Shown here: positions 1 through 12,400 of the stretch, in pieces
Numbering within the stretch: position 1 is the first letter of the stretch
Layout: each line of letters begins with the position of its first letter
Source: Anodontia alba
Lineage: Eukaryota > Mollusca > Bivalvia > Lucinida > Lucinidae
Reading direction: 5' to 3'
DNA length: 64,000 nt
Assembly: GCA_964016985.1 (NCBI GenBank)
Contig: OZ024830.1
Location: forward strand, 57,830,104 to 57,894,103
Notes under the pieces: generated by a model
The model's database searches: none
Seen by the model: the letters and a program-made list of their open reading frames with translations, nothing else
Told to the model about the DNA's origin: nothing
Translations under genes and position numbers: made by a program

Positions 1-193
1 TTGACAGAGTTCTGTGCCCACAATTGTCATTACTTTCCAGACCATAACGATTGACTGTCAATGGATTTTCACTTGTATATGCATTGATATTGTGGAGATC
101 TCAGGTTTGGGATTGCTAATGGGCAAATTTCATCAATTTTTGACAAAGTTATCTGCCTGTCACATGATAGTGGCAGGGTATTATTGTTTCATG
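1..193. mobile_element. 3' part of a hairpin-headed J-type element (TGGCRGGGTATTAT end)
   Basis: Closely matches the elements at 29416-30030 and 47615-47885, including TTTGGGATTGCTAATGGGCA and the terminal GTGGCAGGGTATTATTG. Its 5' end lies outside the window. The promoter of the gene, if here, lies between this and 280; no core promoter motif is evident. Confidence 0.65.
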
Positions 194-279
194 TTGTTTT
201 TTTTTAATTTTTATCAGATATACAGTAAAATAATTGAAATGAAATATGGTAAAATGAGGGAAGAACACTAAACAAAGTG

Positions 280-410
280 ATGGCTGGTATAGAAGAAAAA
301 CGTTTGAAAGAAGATAGACTTAAGACAAAGAACTGGAAAAGATGGGGGCCCTACCTATCTGAGCGTCAGTGGGGAACTGTCAGGGAAGATTACTCTGCTG
401 ATGGGGATTG
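280..410 (+). CDS. Exon 1, residues 1-44, start codon
   Basis: An in-frame TAA at 250-252 lies ten codons upstream, and the ATG has G at -3 and G at +4, so this is the likely start. The encoded part begins [19 protein letters not shown] and runs into the family signature [19 protein letters not shown]. The exon ends with two bases of a Cys codon before the donor GTGAGT. The N-terminus is charged, with no hydrophobic leader. An upstream non-coding exon outside the window is possible. Confidence 0.88.
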
Positions 411-3400
411 GTGAGTTCTACTTCAAGACTTGCATGGCAATAATATATTTCAGTCCCTTATATGTATTTACACTTTACATGTATTTACACTAAATATTCA
501 GACACGCTATTTCCTCAAAGCATCCCAGTCGCTGAATGGGTAGCACTCTTGTTTTCGGATCATGAGGTCATTGGTTTGAATCGTGCTGGAGGCAGAATTT
601 CTCTTACGATTGTAGCACACTTGATTCAATGCACAGAGCCTTTTATAACATTAGCATTTCATCATCTCGATATGACTTAAATAATGTTGAAAGAAACATA
701 GAATACCTAATCATCATCACCTTATCTCCTTACTGGGACTGCCACATTGGCATATGGGCCGGATGTGCGCAAGGTGTTTAAAAAAAAATGGCAAAATCTG
801 AAAATGATAGAAATAAGTTTGAAACATGTTATTACCTCGTTACTTGAGCAATCATAGCAACAGATAAGGCGCTTTTTTCATCTGAAAAATGCTGATATAT
901 TTCTTATTTCTCCACAAAAACATGGGGATGGTCGGGAGTGGCAATGGTGTCGTGTATCTTACGTCACCGGGGCGTCCAACTGAAATTGGCTTACAGTTGG
1001 GCAAGGCCTGCTATCCTTGTAGCAGGTAAGGGTAGAGGGGGAATGTTTTTATTTCTTCTGTTTCTTCACTTTCATTCCTGTTCCTATTTCTTCCCTTATC
1101 GTCTCTTTCATCTCCTCTACTATCTCTTCTATCTCTTTTCTCCCTTTCTCTGGGAGACGACACAAAATGACCCACAAGGGTTGACGTGTCGTTAAACCCC
1201 AACACAATCAATCAAATCCACAAAAACGTATGTTGTGGGTACTCATTAGAAGCGCTTTGGCGAGGTGCTTCTAATGAGTACCCACAACATATGTTTAAAT
1301 GGAGAAATAAGAAAAATATTATGTGGATACCCCCTCTTATCTGTAGCTATGGCAATATGTACGCTTGATGTAAGTTGCTGTACGCCAATGTACATTTTGG
1401 GCTCTAAAAATTATTAGCATGTGTATGCATCATATGCCCCGTAATAAGTTTAACATGCATCACAAGCATGTCTAATTCGTTACAGAAGTGTTCAGCACAA
1501 GTTTGAAGCATGTTGTGTACACTACATGTATATATGCGGATTTCACAAGACCTTGGGTCGGTCGTTTGCAGGACACTTCAGTAACGTGCCCCAAGCATGG
1601 GTCAGCTGCATATTTGATATATGCATCACACTTGTAATGCGTGTGTAAAATGCCTGTGCCTTGTCAGACATTTCAAATGCCCGAGAAGAGTAATAGCTCT
1701 GCAGACCCAATGTCATGAGTACTGGTATAAAAGGTTTGACATTTGTCAGTTTAATTTAAGCCTTGTCCTGCTGAATAAATCAAGATGCCACACCCACTCC
1801 CAATTTTCAGCCAATGAGATTACTTGATCCAGGTTGTTGATATAAATTCAGATACATAATGACAAACAGTGTAGATCCAGACCAGTTGGCTTCTTCAGAA
1901 GCCAACTGATCTGGATCTACACTGTTTGCAAAGGCAGGGTACATATATCTGGGTTCAGCGGGACAAGGGTTAAACTTTTCAAGGTACAAGGCCTATATAT
2001 TTATAGCTACATGTACATTACTACTGGAAGGACGACAAATCGTGAATAGCAAGCCGCGTGTGTGCTGCATTTCTTTCATACACGATAGTGACAACAGCAA
2101 TGTCCTACACATTGCAAGAAGTCTTTGAACACACCCACTGCTCACCACAAGCATGCTAATATGCCCATCCATGCTTGGGACATGTCCCAGACACGTCAGA
2201 GATACGCCTCGACTATGGGCTATGCGCCACTGTGCATCAAGGTCTATGCTACTCATGCCAAAAGCATGCCCACAACTCGCTCTGAACATGTTCAACATCA
2301 CTATGACAAGGCAGAACAAGGTCTGTTCATCCAAAATTTCTAATCAGTCCCAGCATGTTGGGACTTTGTCATTTTTTTCAAAATCAGCAGCCCGGAGCAC
2401 ATCTGGCTCATACGCCAATGCATGACAGCCCCATTAAATGTTTGCCCTAAAATTCAAATTAGTATTTTATACCTGTTGATATGTCAGGGTGGCAAACCGA
2501 GTAGACATAGATAAATGATCTGGGTCTTGACTGTGCAGGACTGTCTCTCCAGTCCAGGGTGGATATGAATAAATTTGAATGATCCTCATCAAGCGAAAAT
2601 TTGTCTTTGAGCTACCAGTTCATCTGGAGTTTCGTCAGGTCATTCACCCACCAGTGATATTGTCTAAAAAACATGACCAGATAAGAGGGGCGTCAGATTA
2701 ATATTTTTCTTCAGGAAAACGTACATTTTAGATACTCATTAGAAGCGCCTCATCGAGGTGCTTTTAATGAAATGAGTATCCACAATATATATTTTCTTGG
2801 AGAAATGAGAAAAAATATATAACTGATGGCCACCCCACCCCCACACTCACCCTTTTCTGGATCTCTGCATATTATGTAAACAGTCTATAATTCCAGATAA
2901 GACTTAAATAGATGATAATTATTGGGATAGTTTTGAATAATTATTTATATTTTTGCAAAAAGAAAAATAATAATAATAATTATAATATTTATCTTGTGGG
3001 TCCTTATACTACTCACTGGAATTGTCTTAGTGAGTACCCACAAGATAAAGTTTGGATGCTAAGATAACAATACACTTCTTAACCCTTGTCATGCTGAATA
3101 AATTAAGATGCCATGCCTACTTCCAATTTTCAGCTAATGAGATTATTTTTGCTATAAATTTGCATACTTAATGGCAAACAGTGCAGATGCAGATCAGTTG
3201 GCTTCTTCAGAAGTCAACTGATCTGGATCTACACTGTTTGCAAAGACAGGATCTATATCCGGGTTCAGCAGGACAAGAGTTAATATTCCTCTTATCTGGT
3301 GCATTATAAATATGAGTACAATAAGTTGCATGACTAATTATGAAATATCATCATTTAACAATGTATTATATTGTTCTGGCAGGTACCATATTTTTACTAA

Positions 3401-6400
3401 ATATTGGGACTCATTTACATATTCATAGCTTCAGATAAGGCTTTTTTGTGGGCAATGGAAAAGTAATGATATTTTCCTTCTGAAGAAGCCAACTGATCCG
3501 GATCTGCACTGTTTGACACTAAGTATGTGAATTTATAGCAACAATCCGGATCAAGTGATCTGATTGGCTGTAAATTGGAAGTGGGCATGGCATTTTAATT
3601 TATTCAGCAGGACAAAGGTTAAGACATAACCTAAGAAAGAATGAATGACAAGTCCTAAAGTATGATATCTTCATGGTGACATAAGAGAAATCAGTAGACC
3701 TACAGTCTTAGTAATTGACCAATTTTGTGGACACGCTTTCTAAGTTTCTGTGCAAAAATTATGATATCTCAATACAAATTGTATGATTGAACCCTTCCCT
3801 GCTGAATAAATAAAAATGCCACACCCACTTCTAATTTTCAGCCAATTAGATTACTTGATCTAGATTGTTGATACAAGTTCATAAACTTAATGACAAACAG
3901 TGCAGATTCAGATCAGTTGGCTTCTTCAGAAGCCAACTGATCTGGATCTACACTGTTTGCAAAGACAGAGCATATCCAGGTTCAGCAGGACAAAGGTTGA
4001 AAGACAAGAGAAAAAAATAATGATTTGCTATTATTTTGTTTCCTTATAAAGGCTTACATTGTCCTTGCAGCAGTGAGAAAATAGTCAAAGTAATTTTAGA
4101 TGCCTCTTTTTAGTAAGGGGCATGTTTTTATTCCTTCTGTTTCTTCACTGTCATTTGCTTATAACTGAGTCTCCCCTATCTCTTTCCCACCTCCATAAGG
4201 AGTAAACCACAACACAGCAACAAATTATTATTCTGAATCAGACTATAATCATGATAATAGTATGTTTTGTGTGTGAAATTAGGTTGGCTTCCTGACAGGC
4301 AGACTAAGACAGTATTATAATTATTGCACCTATACAAAGAATAAACATGATATCACTCGGTGCACTTGATATGAACAGCATTATTCTGCCATCAGAAAAG
4401 AAATAAACAGTATGAGTCACAAGGTAAAAAACCAAGTACCGTATTTATTCTAATATATGCGCCGGGGAGGGGTTGCAATTCATTGCTGCTAAAGTGATAG
4501 TACTGAATGCAAATTTGAGTCAAAAATAAGATATTTTGATGGCCTAAATTCAATTTTGCATGTGTTTAGTTATGCTTTTCTCCTAGAAAAGCAGGAGGGG
4601 GCATTTATTAGAAAGGGGGCTTATATATTAATATATATGGTAACTAGTATTCCCGTTACATGTAATCAGATTGAGTTTTTGTTGTTTTTTTTTTGTTTGT
4701 TTTTTTCAACCAAAAAGTGCATGTACTGATTTTTTTTTTTTATTTTTCCACCAAAAAACATATTGTAGGTACTCATTAGAAGTGCCTCAGGGGGCACTTC
4801 TAATGAGTACCCACAACAAATGCATTTGTGCAGAATTTAGAAAAATATTTATCTGATACCCACTCTTATCTAGAGCTATGAATTGTTCCCCTGTGTAAAG
4901 ACTCAGATCAGCCTGGACATCTGGCAGTCTGATCAGTCTTAGATAGGAACTATCACAGTGTACCGATAGATATAATTTAATGGATAGGCTTTCTGATCTT
5001 TGTCTTTGCTAGGCTTACATATCTGAAAGCATAGCTTCAGAAAAGAGGGGTGTTCAACAATGCAGTCAAACCTCAATGGCTTGAACACCATTGGGACCAT
5101 GGAAATTTGTTTGGGACATGGGTAGTTTGAGCCACTGAGGGTTAGCCATGGTGCCAGGTCAGGAAGCAAATGGCGATAAAATAGGAAAATCCTTTCAATC
5201 TTCTATTCAATAATGGTATGTTGAGAGAACTCATTAGAATTACCTTGATGATACAATTTTAATGAGTACACACAACATATCATTTCATGATAATATAAGA
5301 AAATTTCCTTACATATTTGTTTTGTGGAGCTATCAGAAGAATTTCTTAGGGACTCAAAAACGAGTTAGAATTATCCATGGTAAATGAACCATCGGTGTGC
5401 GAGCTGTCAAGGTTCGACTGTATTTTATTCATATCTAATATAACATCTTTTTTCTAGCTGCATAAACCTGTCTGAACATGCTAATTAACAAGCATCTTCC
5501 TAATTTCCATGACAATGTCATTGCTTCACAGTCAGTAAGGGGGTTGGCAAGATGAATTTCTTTTTTATTTCTCCATGAAAACATATGTTGTGAGTACTCA
5601 TCAGAAGGGCCTTAGTGAGGCACTTTGAGTGAGTACTACATGTTTTTGTGGAGAAATTAGAAAAATATCAGTACTTTTTGGTTAAAAAAAAACAAGTGCC
5701 TTATCTGGTGATATGATAACTGAATACGCAGTCTAAAATTGAGTTGTTGCAATTCAAATTTGGAAATCATCAGGGCCCAGTTGTTCAAAGCATCGTTAGC
5801 TTAACGTCATTTCGTTAACTGTTTTAGCGGATTCAATATACAATATTCTGATATTTTTTGCTGAAAAAATGTGAGTAGCTTTTGCACTGCAAAAAACTAC
5901 TCACATTTTTTCATAAAAAAATTTCAGTATTTTTGCGTATCACTCGATGTAAATTTTAACGAATCGTTAACTAATGACATCGTAAGCTTTGAACAACTGG
6001 GCCCAGACCTTTTCCCACAAAATTTGCTTTGTCTAAATCTATACTGCTAATGCATTATGATTTATAAGATACCAAATCCAACTGTTTTTGCTCCATTTTA
6101 TTAATTCAGAAATCTGGGCAAAGTAGTCAAAATACTGAAAAAATGACAAAAATATGTAAAATGTTAATGCCGATCTACCATACATAACATCTTTTAGGAT
6201 GAAACTGGAAACACATATACATTTTATTTTGGCCTTAGCCATCAAGCTGAAAATGTTAAATGGTCTATTTGCATGAAATGAAACCTTATTTTCTCGAAAA
6301 AAGAAATTTAAAATGTCATCTGCTGCTGTTGTGAAAGGCACTTTAACTCTTTCCAAGCTAGTGGCAACTTTTGTTGTCTGCTGATAACCTTTGCTAACTG

Positions 6401-9400
6401 TTTGGACCCAGATCAGGCCTGACAGAACGTCAGGCCTGATCTGGATCCAAACTGTTTGACTCTCTGATGGTATTCCGGAAAGATTTTTTGAAAAAGTTAA
6501 TTTCAAAAAAATTCACAGACCACAAAAAAACATGCAAAATTACCCAGCATGCAAAGAGTTAAGGGCCAATATTTTTTTGTTTCAGCTGGAATTATTTCCC
6601 ACATGATCATGCAAGGTCTCGGGCCTACCGGTGGGGTGAGGATGGACTACTTGGCATAACAGATCGTCAGTGTCGACTTTGCCTCTCTCTGTCTCTGTGG
6701 AATGGCAAAGATCCCATACTGAAGGAAAGATTGTTTGGGTTAACAGGGAACCAGGTAATAAAATTGTTACATGTATATATTCCTCTTATTTAACCCGTAC
6801 CACACTCTGGGCTAATTCAGCAGACAACAAATTGACCTTTTTTCTGGAGAATTTAGGAGACAATTCACATGAAATCTCAAAGCTTTTTTTTCTAGTGAAA
6901 ATACAAAAATTACTTCAGAATTTCATCTGCTGAAATTTTTACCCAACGTGTAGAGGGTTAATACATTCACAGTCAGTACTACACCTAACTCATACACAGT
7001 CTGCCCTAGGTAGACTATAAATTGGAATTGGGAGTTGTGCTTAATAATGATCCATGAAAGCTGTGCATCTGCATACAGAAAGAAATGTTGGTAGATCCTT
7101 AAATTGTAGATCCTGGGGACGCAAATTGGAATCCCATCTTGGCCACATAACCTTTGTGGAGATCCATGTTTAACTGACCAGCTTGACAGGACCTTAACTG
7201 TGTTGACTGGCCCATAAAACTCCTACTCAAAGAGATTCACAAGTTATTGAAATGATAATTTAGGATTAATCACAGCTCAAAAACACAAAAAAAACCCCAA
7301 AATACTGAGGCTTTAGGTGAAAATATTCTTTTTATTTCTCCACGAAAAGTGTGGTTGGGTAATCTTATTGCGCTCGACATAACCCCAATGGGTTGTCTGG
7401 GCCGTAAAACCTTAATACAAATAAACAGACAAACAAAAACCTACCACTACCCACAACATACGTTTTCATGGAGAAACATTAATCCTTCTCTTGCTGAACT
7501 CATCATGCCTTGTCATAGCAAACAGCGTAGATCCAGATCTGAAGAAGCCAACTGATCTGGATCTGCACTGTTTATCATTAAATATGTGAATGTCTATCAA
7601 AAACCAGGATCATGTAATCTGATTGGCTGGAAATTAGAAGTGGGCGTGGGGTCAATTTATTCAGCATGACAAGGGTTAAAGAAATATATCGGGATGCTCC
7701 TCTTATCTGGTGCCAGTAGATTAGTTAAGCAGCGTATCTGCGTATTTACCCATTCAGAATATTAAAAAACTCAATTAAAACCAACCTACAGCATAACAAA
7801 ATGTAAACAATAATTTCCGCCGAAATTCACGGCGAAGTATATCCGGTTTTTTGGATTCAGAAATCACAGGCAAACATGCGAGAAACCAATCTTGATGTTT
7901 CAAAAATGGTGTCTTCACGTCGCAGAGGACATCTCTTGAGCCCCAGACCAATAAAATAACGGACTATCAAAGTGCAAAGTTTGATGCAACGTCGATTGTT
8001 ACCAACGCTCTTGAAGAGTTGATTGACATGTGCAATCCAGCGTATTGTGCAGCACATCAAATCTTGAATGAACTCATTACAAATTTTGAAACCGAAAGTA
8101 GCCATCATTCCGGTGAAAATGTGTCAGAAAAGACAATAAAATTAGGACCAAAAAGTATCATACATATAAGATATTTAGTTACATTTTCTGGGGCACTATA
8201 TACTCTATAACCCAACCATGAAAAATCAGTCCACAGAGCTCTACATTGATATGACTAAGTACTGCCAAAGAAATTGTGCAGCATCCAGAATGGCTTTAAA
8301 TGTCTTTCAGGTATAAAACATATTTGTTTACAAAATTACCCAATCAAAATTATTGAATACCCAATGTGTCGGATTAAGAATATTAAATACCCAATTAAAA
8401 ATCTAATTACCCAATTTAAAGAAAAATGGTGGGTATTTACCCAATAAGTAAAAAAAAATAACTGTAGTGCTGTGTTCAGGAACTAATGTGTTGGAAGCAA
8501 AATGTATTACAAGAGTGCTCTTTAATTTGTACTGCTGAAAGAAGTCTAGTGCATTATGAAAACACACCTATTCAAATATATTGAAAATTTCACCACAAAA
8601 AACTGGAAGTTTTCAGATAAAATCCTGATATTTTTTTTTTTTTTTATATATATTTCTGCTCAAAACATAGATTGTGCATACTCATTAGAACTGCCTCACA
8701 TAGATTGTGGGTACTTGTTAGAACCACCTCACTGAGGTGGATCTAATGAGTATCCACAATCTATGTTTTTGAGCAGAAATAAGAAAAATAATGCACACCC
8801 CAATAAAAGCCTGTTTTACTATATAAAAGTGGGGTTTAAGGGGGGGTCAAAGTTATGTAGGCATGTTTTGGTGATGGAGTACTGACTGACAAATAATGTT
8901 TTGATGCAAAAATAAAATTATCTTAAATTTTAGCCCCAGTGTTAGTGCTTTATCTGAACCTGTGGCCTAAGCTTCAGTTTGGCATCATGTGTCCATGATA
9001 AAAAATGCATAGAGAAGATAAATTTTTCACCATAGCATATCTTGTGAATACTAATTTGAACTGTTTTAGTGTGACCATTCAAATGATTACCAACAAGATA
9101 TTGTTTTGTGCAAAAATAACAAAAAGTATCATACATACATACATAATTGATGTAGTTAACGAGGCCCTACTGTCCCTTTTTACATAGGAGAGGGTAGCCA
9201 GGTAATATTTATCATACCAGTGCTTGCACTAACTGTCAAAATCAGGAAGTCCCCAGACTTCCTAGCTTCAATATCTGGAAGTCCTTGTGATCATATTTTT
9301 TCACTCACTTTCAGAAATTCAACCTCAGTATTCTTACTCTCATTTATGGAGTAAAACCACCATTCTTAAGCTATATAACACATAAATTCATGCTAAATTT

Positions 9401-12400
9401 TTGTTATAAATGACTAAATATCTTTAAAATTTGGGCGTCCCAGACTTCCTGGCATTGATTTTTGGAAGTCCCAGGGCCATTTTTTGGAGACTCTGACTCC
9501 CAGACTTCCCGTAATGCAAGCACTGTCATACTCAATAAAAACATGTAGTAGGCCTCACTGAGGTGCTTCTGTTGAGTAACCACACCATGTTTTAGCGATA
9601 AATATGAAAAATACTGTTTGTAACCACACCATGTTTTTAGTGATAAATACGAAAAATACTTTTTGGTTGAATAAGTACGTTATCTGGAGATACTTTACCT
9701 GCCTCTGTTGTTTTCAGGGCAATCATGGTGAGGATGTGAAAGAATTGTACTACTACTTAGACTGTACCCCCACCCACTCCTACATGAAAGCTCTCTATAA
9801 ATACCCACAACGGGAGTTCCCATATGCTGATCTTGAGGCAGAGAACAAGAGGAGAGGTGTATGGGAGGCAGAATATGAACTGTTGGACACAGGTGAGTGT
9901 GGATGAGTGTAAGGCTCCTTGAGAAATCCAGTTAGTTGTGGATAAGGTACTTTTTTTTAATGTTTTTTTTTTTCTTTCCGCTGCTAGGGTAAAACCTACC
10001 TTGAAAAGCAGCTAGTTGCTTGAGCACTAAGTAAAACTTGTAGGTTAACTTGCCATATAATACGGCTGAAATTGTGGAAAAAAGCAACTCACCCCAGTAA
10101 ATATAAACTGGTGCAAAAAGACACATATGAGCAATACAGGACCATCATGATTCTCTTTGCATTCACATCATATGACAGAAAAATAGTAAAAAGGACAATT
10201 AATTCTACTTAGAAATGGTTCCTGTTTGGACTGGGCATATCAGTCATTATGCAAGTGTGAGATATAGGGACATCATGGCCCTCCTGTTGTTATTTTTGCT
10301 CCAAGCTCGGTTTTGTGTGCACTCGTTACAAAAACATGCCTATTCAATTATACTGAAACTTTTACCGCAAAAATGAATATTTTCAGATAAAAAAGTCTTA
10401 TATTTTCCATATTTCTGCTCAAAACATAGATTGTGGGTACTTGTATTGTGAGTACTTATTAGAACTGCTTCATCGAGGCAGTTCTAATGAGTACCTAAAA
10501 TCTATGTTTTTTGAGCAGAAATAAGAAAAATAATGTATACCCCTGTAAACTGCAGTTTTACCATATACAAGTGGGGTTGAAGGGGTTCAAAATTATATAG
10601 GCATGTTTTTGTGATGCATTGCCATTGCCTTACTGAGGCAATTCCAGTGAGTACCCTTAACTTGATAGTATTTTATGGTGCAAAAAATGACAAAAATATC
10701 CAAAATTATCACCAATAGTTTTCTTATCTATTTTTTGTCATTTTTACTTTTTCTGTCCTTTTCAGGTGTTTTTGATGATAATAGATACTTTGATGTGACA
10801 GTGGAGTACTGTAAAGGCAGTCCTAATGATATACTAGCACGGTACACCATCAGTAACCGTGGGCCAGAAAAAGCCACCATACATGTTCTGCCAACAATCT
10901 GGTACAGAAATGTTTGGTCTTGGGGAGAAAGCTGTGATGTAAGTTTCAAGATAGGGTATTTTAGTACGCTTTTTGTGTCTCAATATCATTGCTCTATATA
11001 TGATGTTTTTCCTTTTGCATAGGCTTGTTAACCCTTGTCCTGCTGAATAAACTATGATGTCACACCCTCTTCTAATTTTCAGCCAATCAGATTACTTGAT
11101 CTGAATTGTTGCCATAAATTCAAATACTTAATGGCAAACAGTGCAGATCAGTTGGCTTCTGAAGAAGCCAACTGATCTGGATCTACATTGTTTGCAAAGG
11201 CAGGGTATATCTGTGTTCAGCAGGACAAGGGTTAAGGAAGAGTATTTGATGATAATTCTGGGACTATTTTTCTTATTTCTGCATAAAAACATATGTTGTG
11301 GGTACTCACTAGATGCACTTCTAATGAGTACCCACGTTTCATACAGAATTTGAAAAAAATATCCCAAAGTTATCATCAAATATTCTTCCTTAAGAAGACC
11401 TCTGTTTCTCTCTACACTTCAAACTTATAACAACAGCAAAGCAACAACCTTGTTAGCTGGACAGCTTTATTATAGCCACACAAAAATGTACCAATAGCAG
11501 TCAGACTTCGATAATTTGAAGTGTGTGGGACCTTAAGTAATAGTTTGTAGTATCCGAGGCGTCAAATTTTCAAGTTGGCTATCTCCATAATTTATGGAAA
11601 GATCCGACTATGATTTATGACCCCTAGGGCATGCCTAACTAGGGCTGTCATGTTTAAACATATAACCGGGAGCATTTTGTGTCTATGTAAAAACTTTTAT
11701 GAAATTGACTGATTGTTTACCAGTACAGTACCTTTTGGGTACCACATGTTTGCTCTAAGTATTTGGACTACATAGCTTCTTACCATACTTGTCCTGAACT
11801 TGAACAAGTCATTTTACCACCAGTTGATTGATGAGCAGACAGTCAGAGGTTGCATATAGCAGCAGTCTGATCTGAATCCACACTGTTTTCTCATTTTTTA
11901 TCACATTTTTTTGCCTGCGAGTTCCGCTTCATATACTCACAACCTTGTCTCTGGGACTCACAAAAGTTATACATGTGAGTCCCTAAACTCACAAAATGCA
12001 ATAGAAAACTGCTTGAAAATATGTAAAGGACTCTTGATTTTATCCTGGGACTCATTAAATATCAATCATGTGAGTCCCTTGGACTCAGTAGAACCAAAAG
12101 GTAAATAAATCACTGCAGTAAGGGTAGACATAGTACACCACAACCTCTTTATAACACTATGGTTGGGGTCCAAAGCATAAACCAAGTTAGTTATACAACA
12201 GTGTTATATCCAGAACAAAAATGTATAGATTATATAGAAAAATGACCATTTATGGTCATTTTTCTATATAATCTATACATTTTTGGTATCCATCTTTGAA
12301 CCATGTTGTATCCAAAACAGTGACATGAAGAACCATGCTATAAAGAGGTTAATGTGTACTCACTGGCATGCCTCAGAGAGGTGGTTCCATTGAGTACCAA

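Noticed and set aside
1993..2425. Overlapping frames on both strands (113 and 90 codons)
   Set aside because: No domain, no splice context, opposite strands overlap, and the region lies in intron 1. Chance frames.
7857..8108. 83-codon minus-strand frame, possible transposase relic
   Set aside because: No zinc finger, DDE or other motif that I can recognise, and no partner frame nearby.
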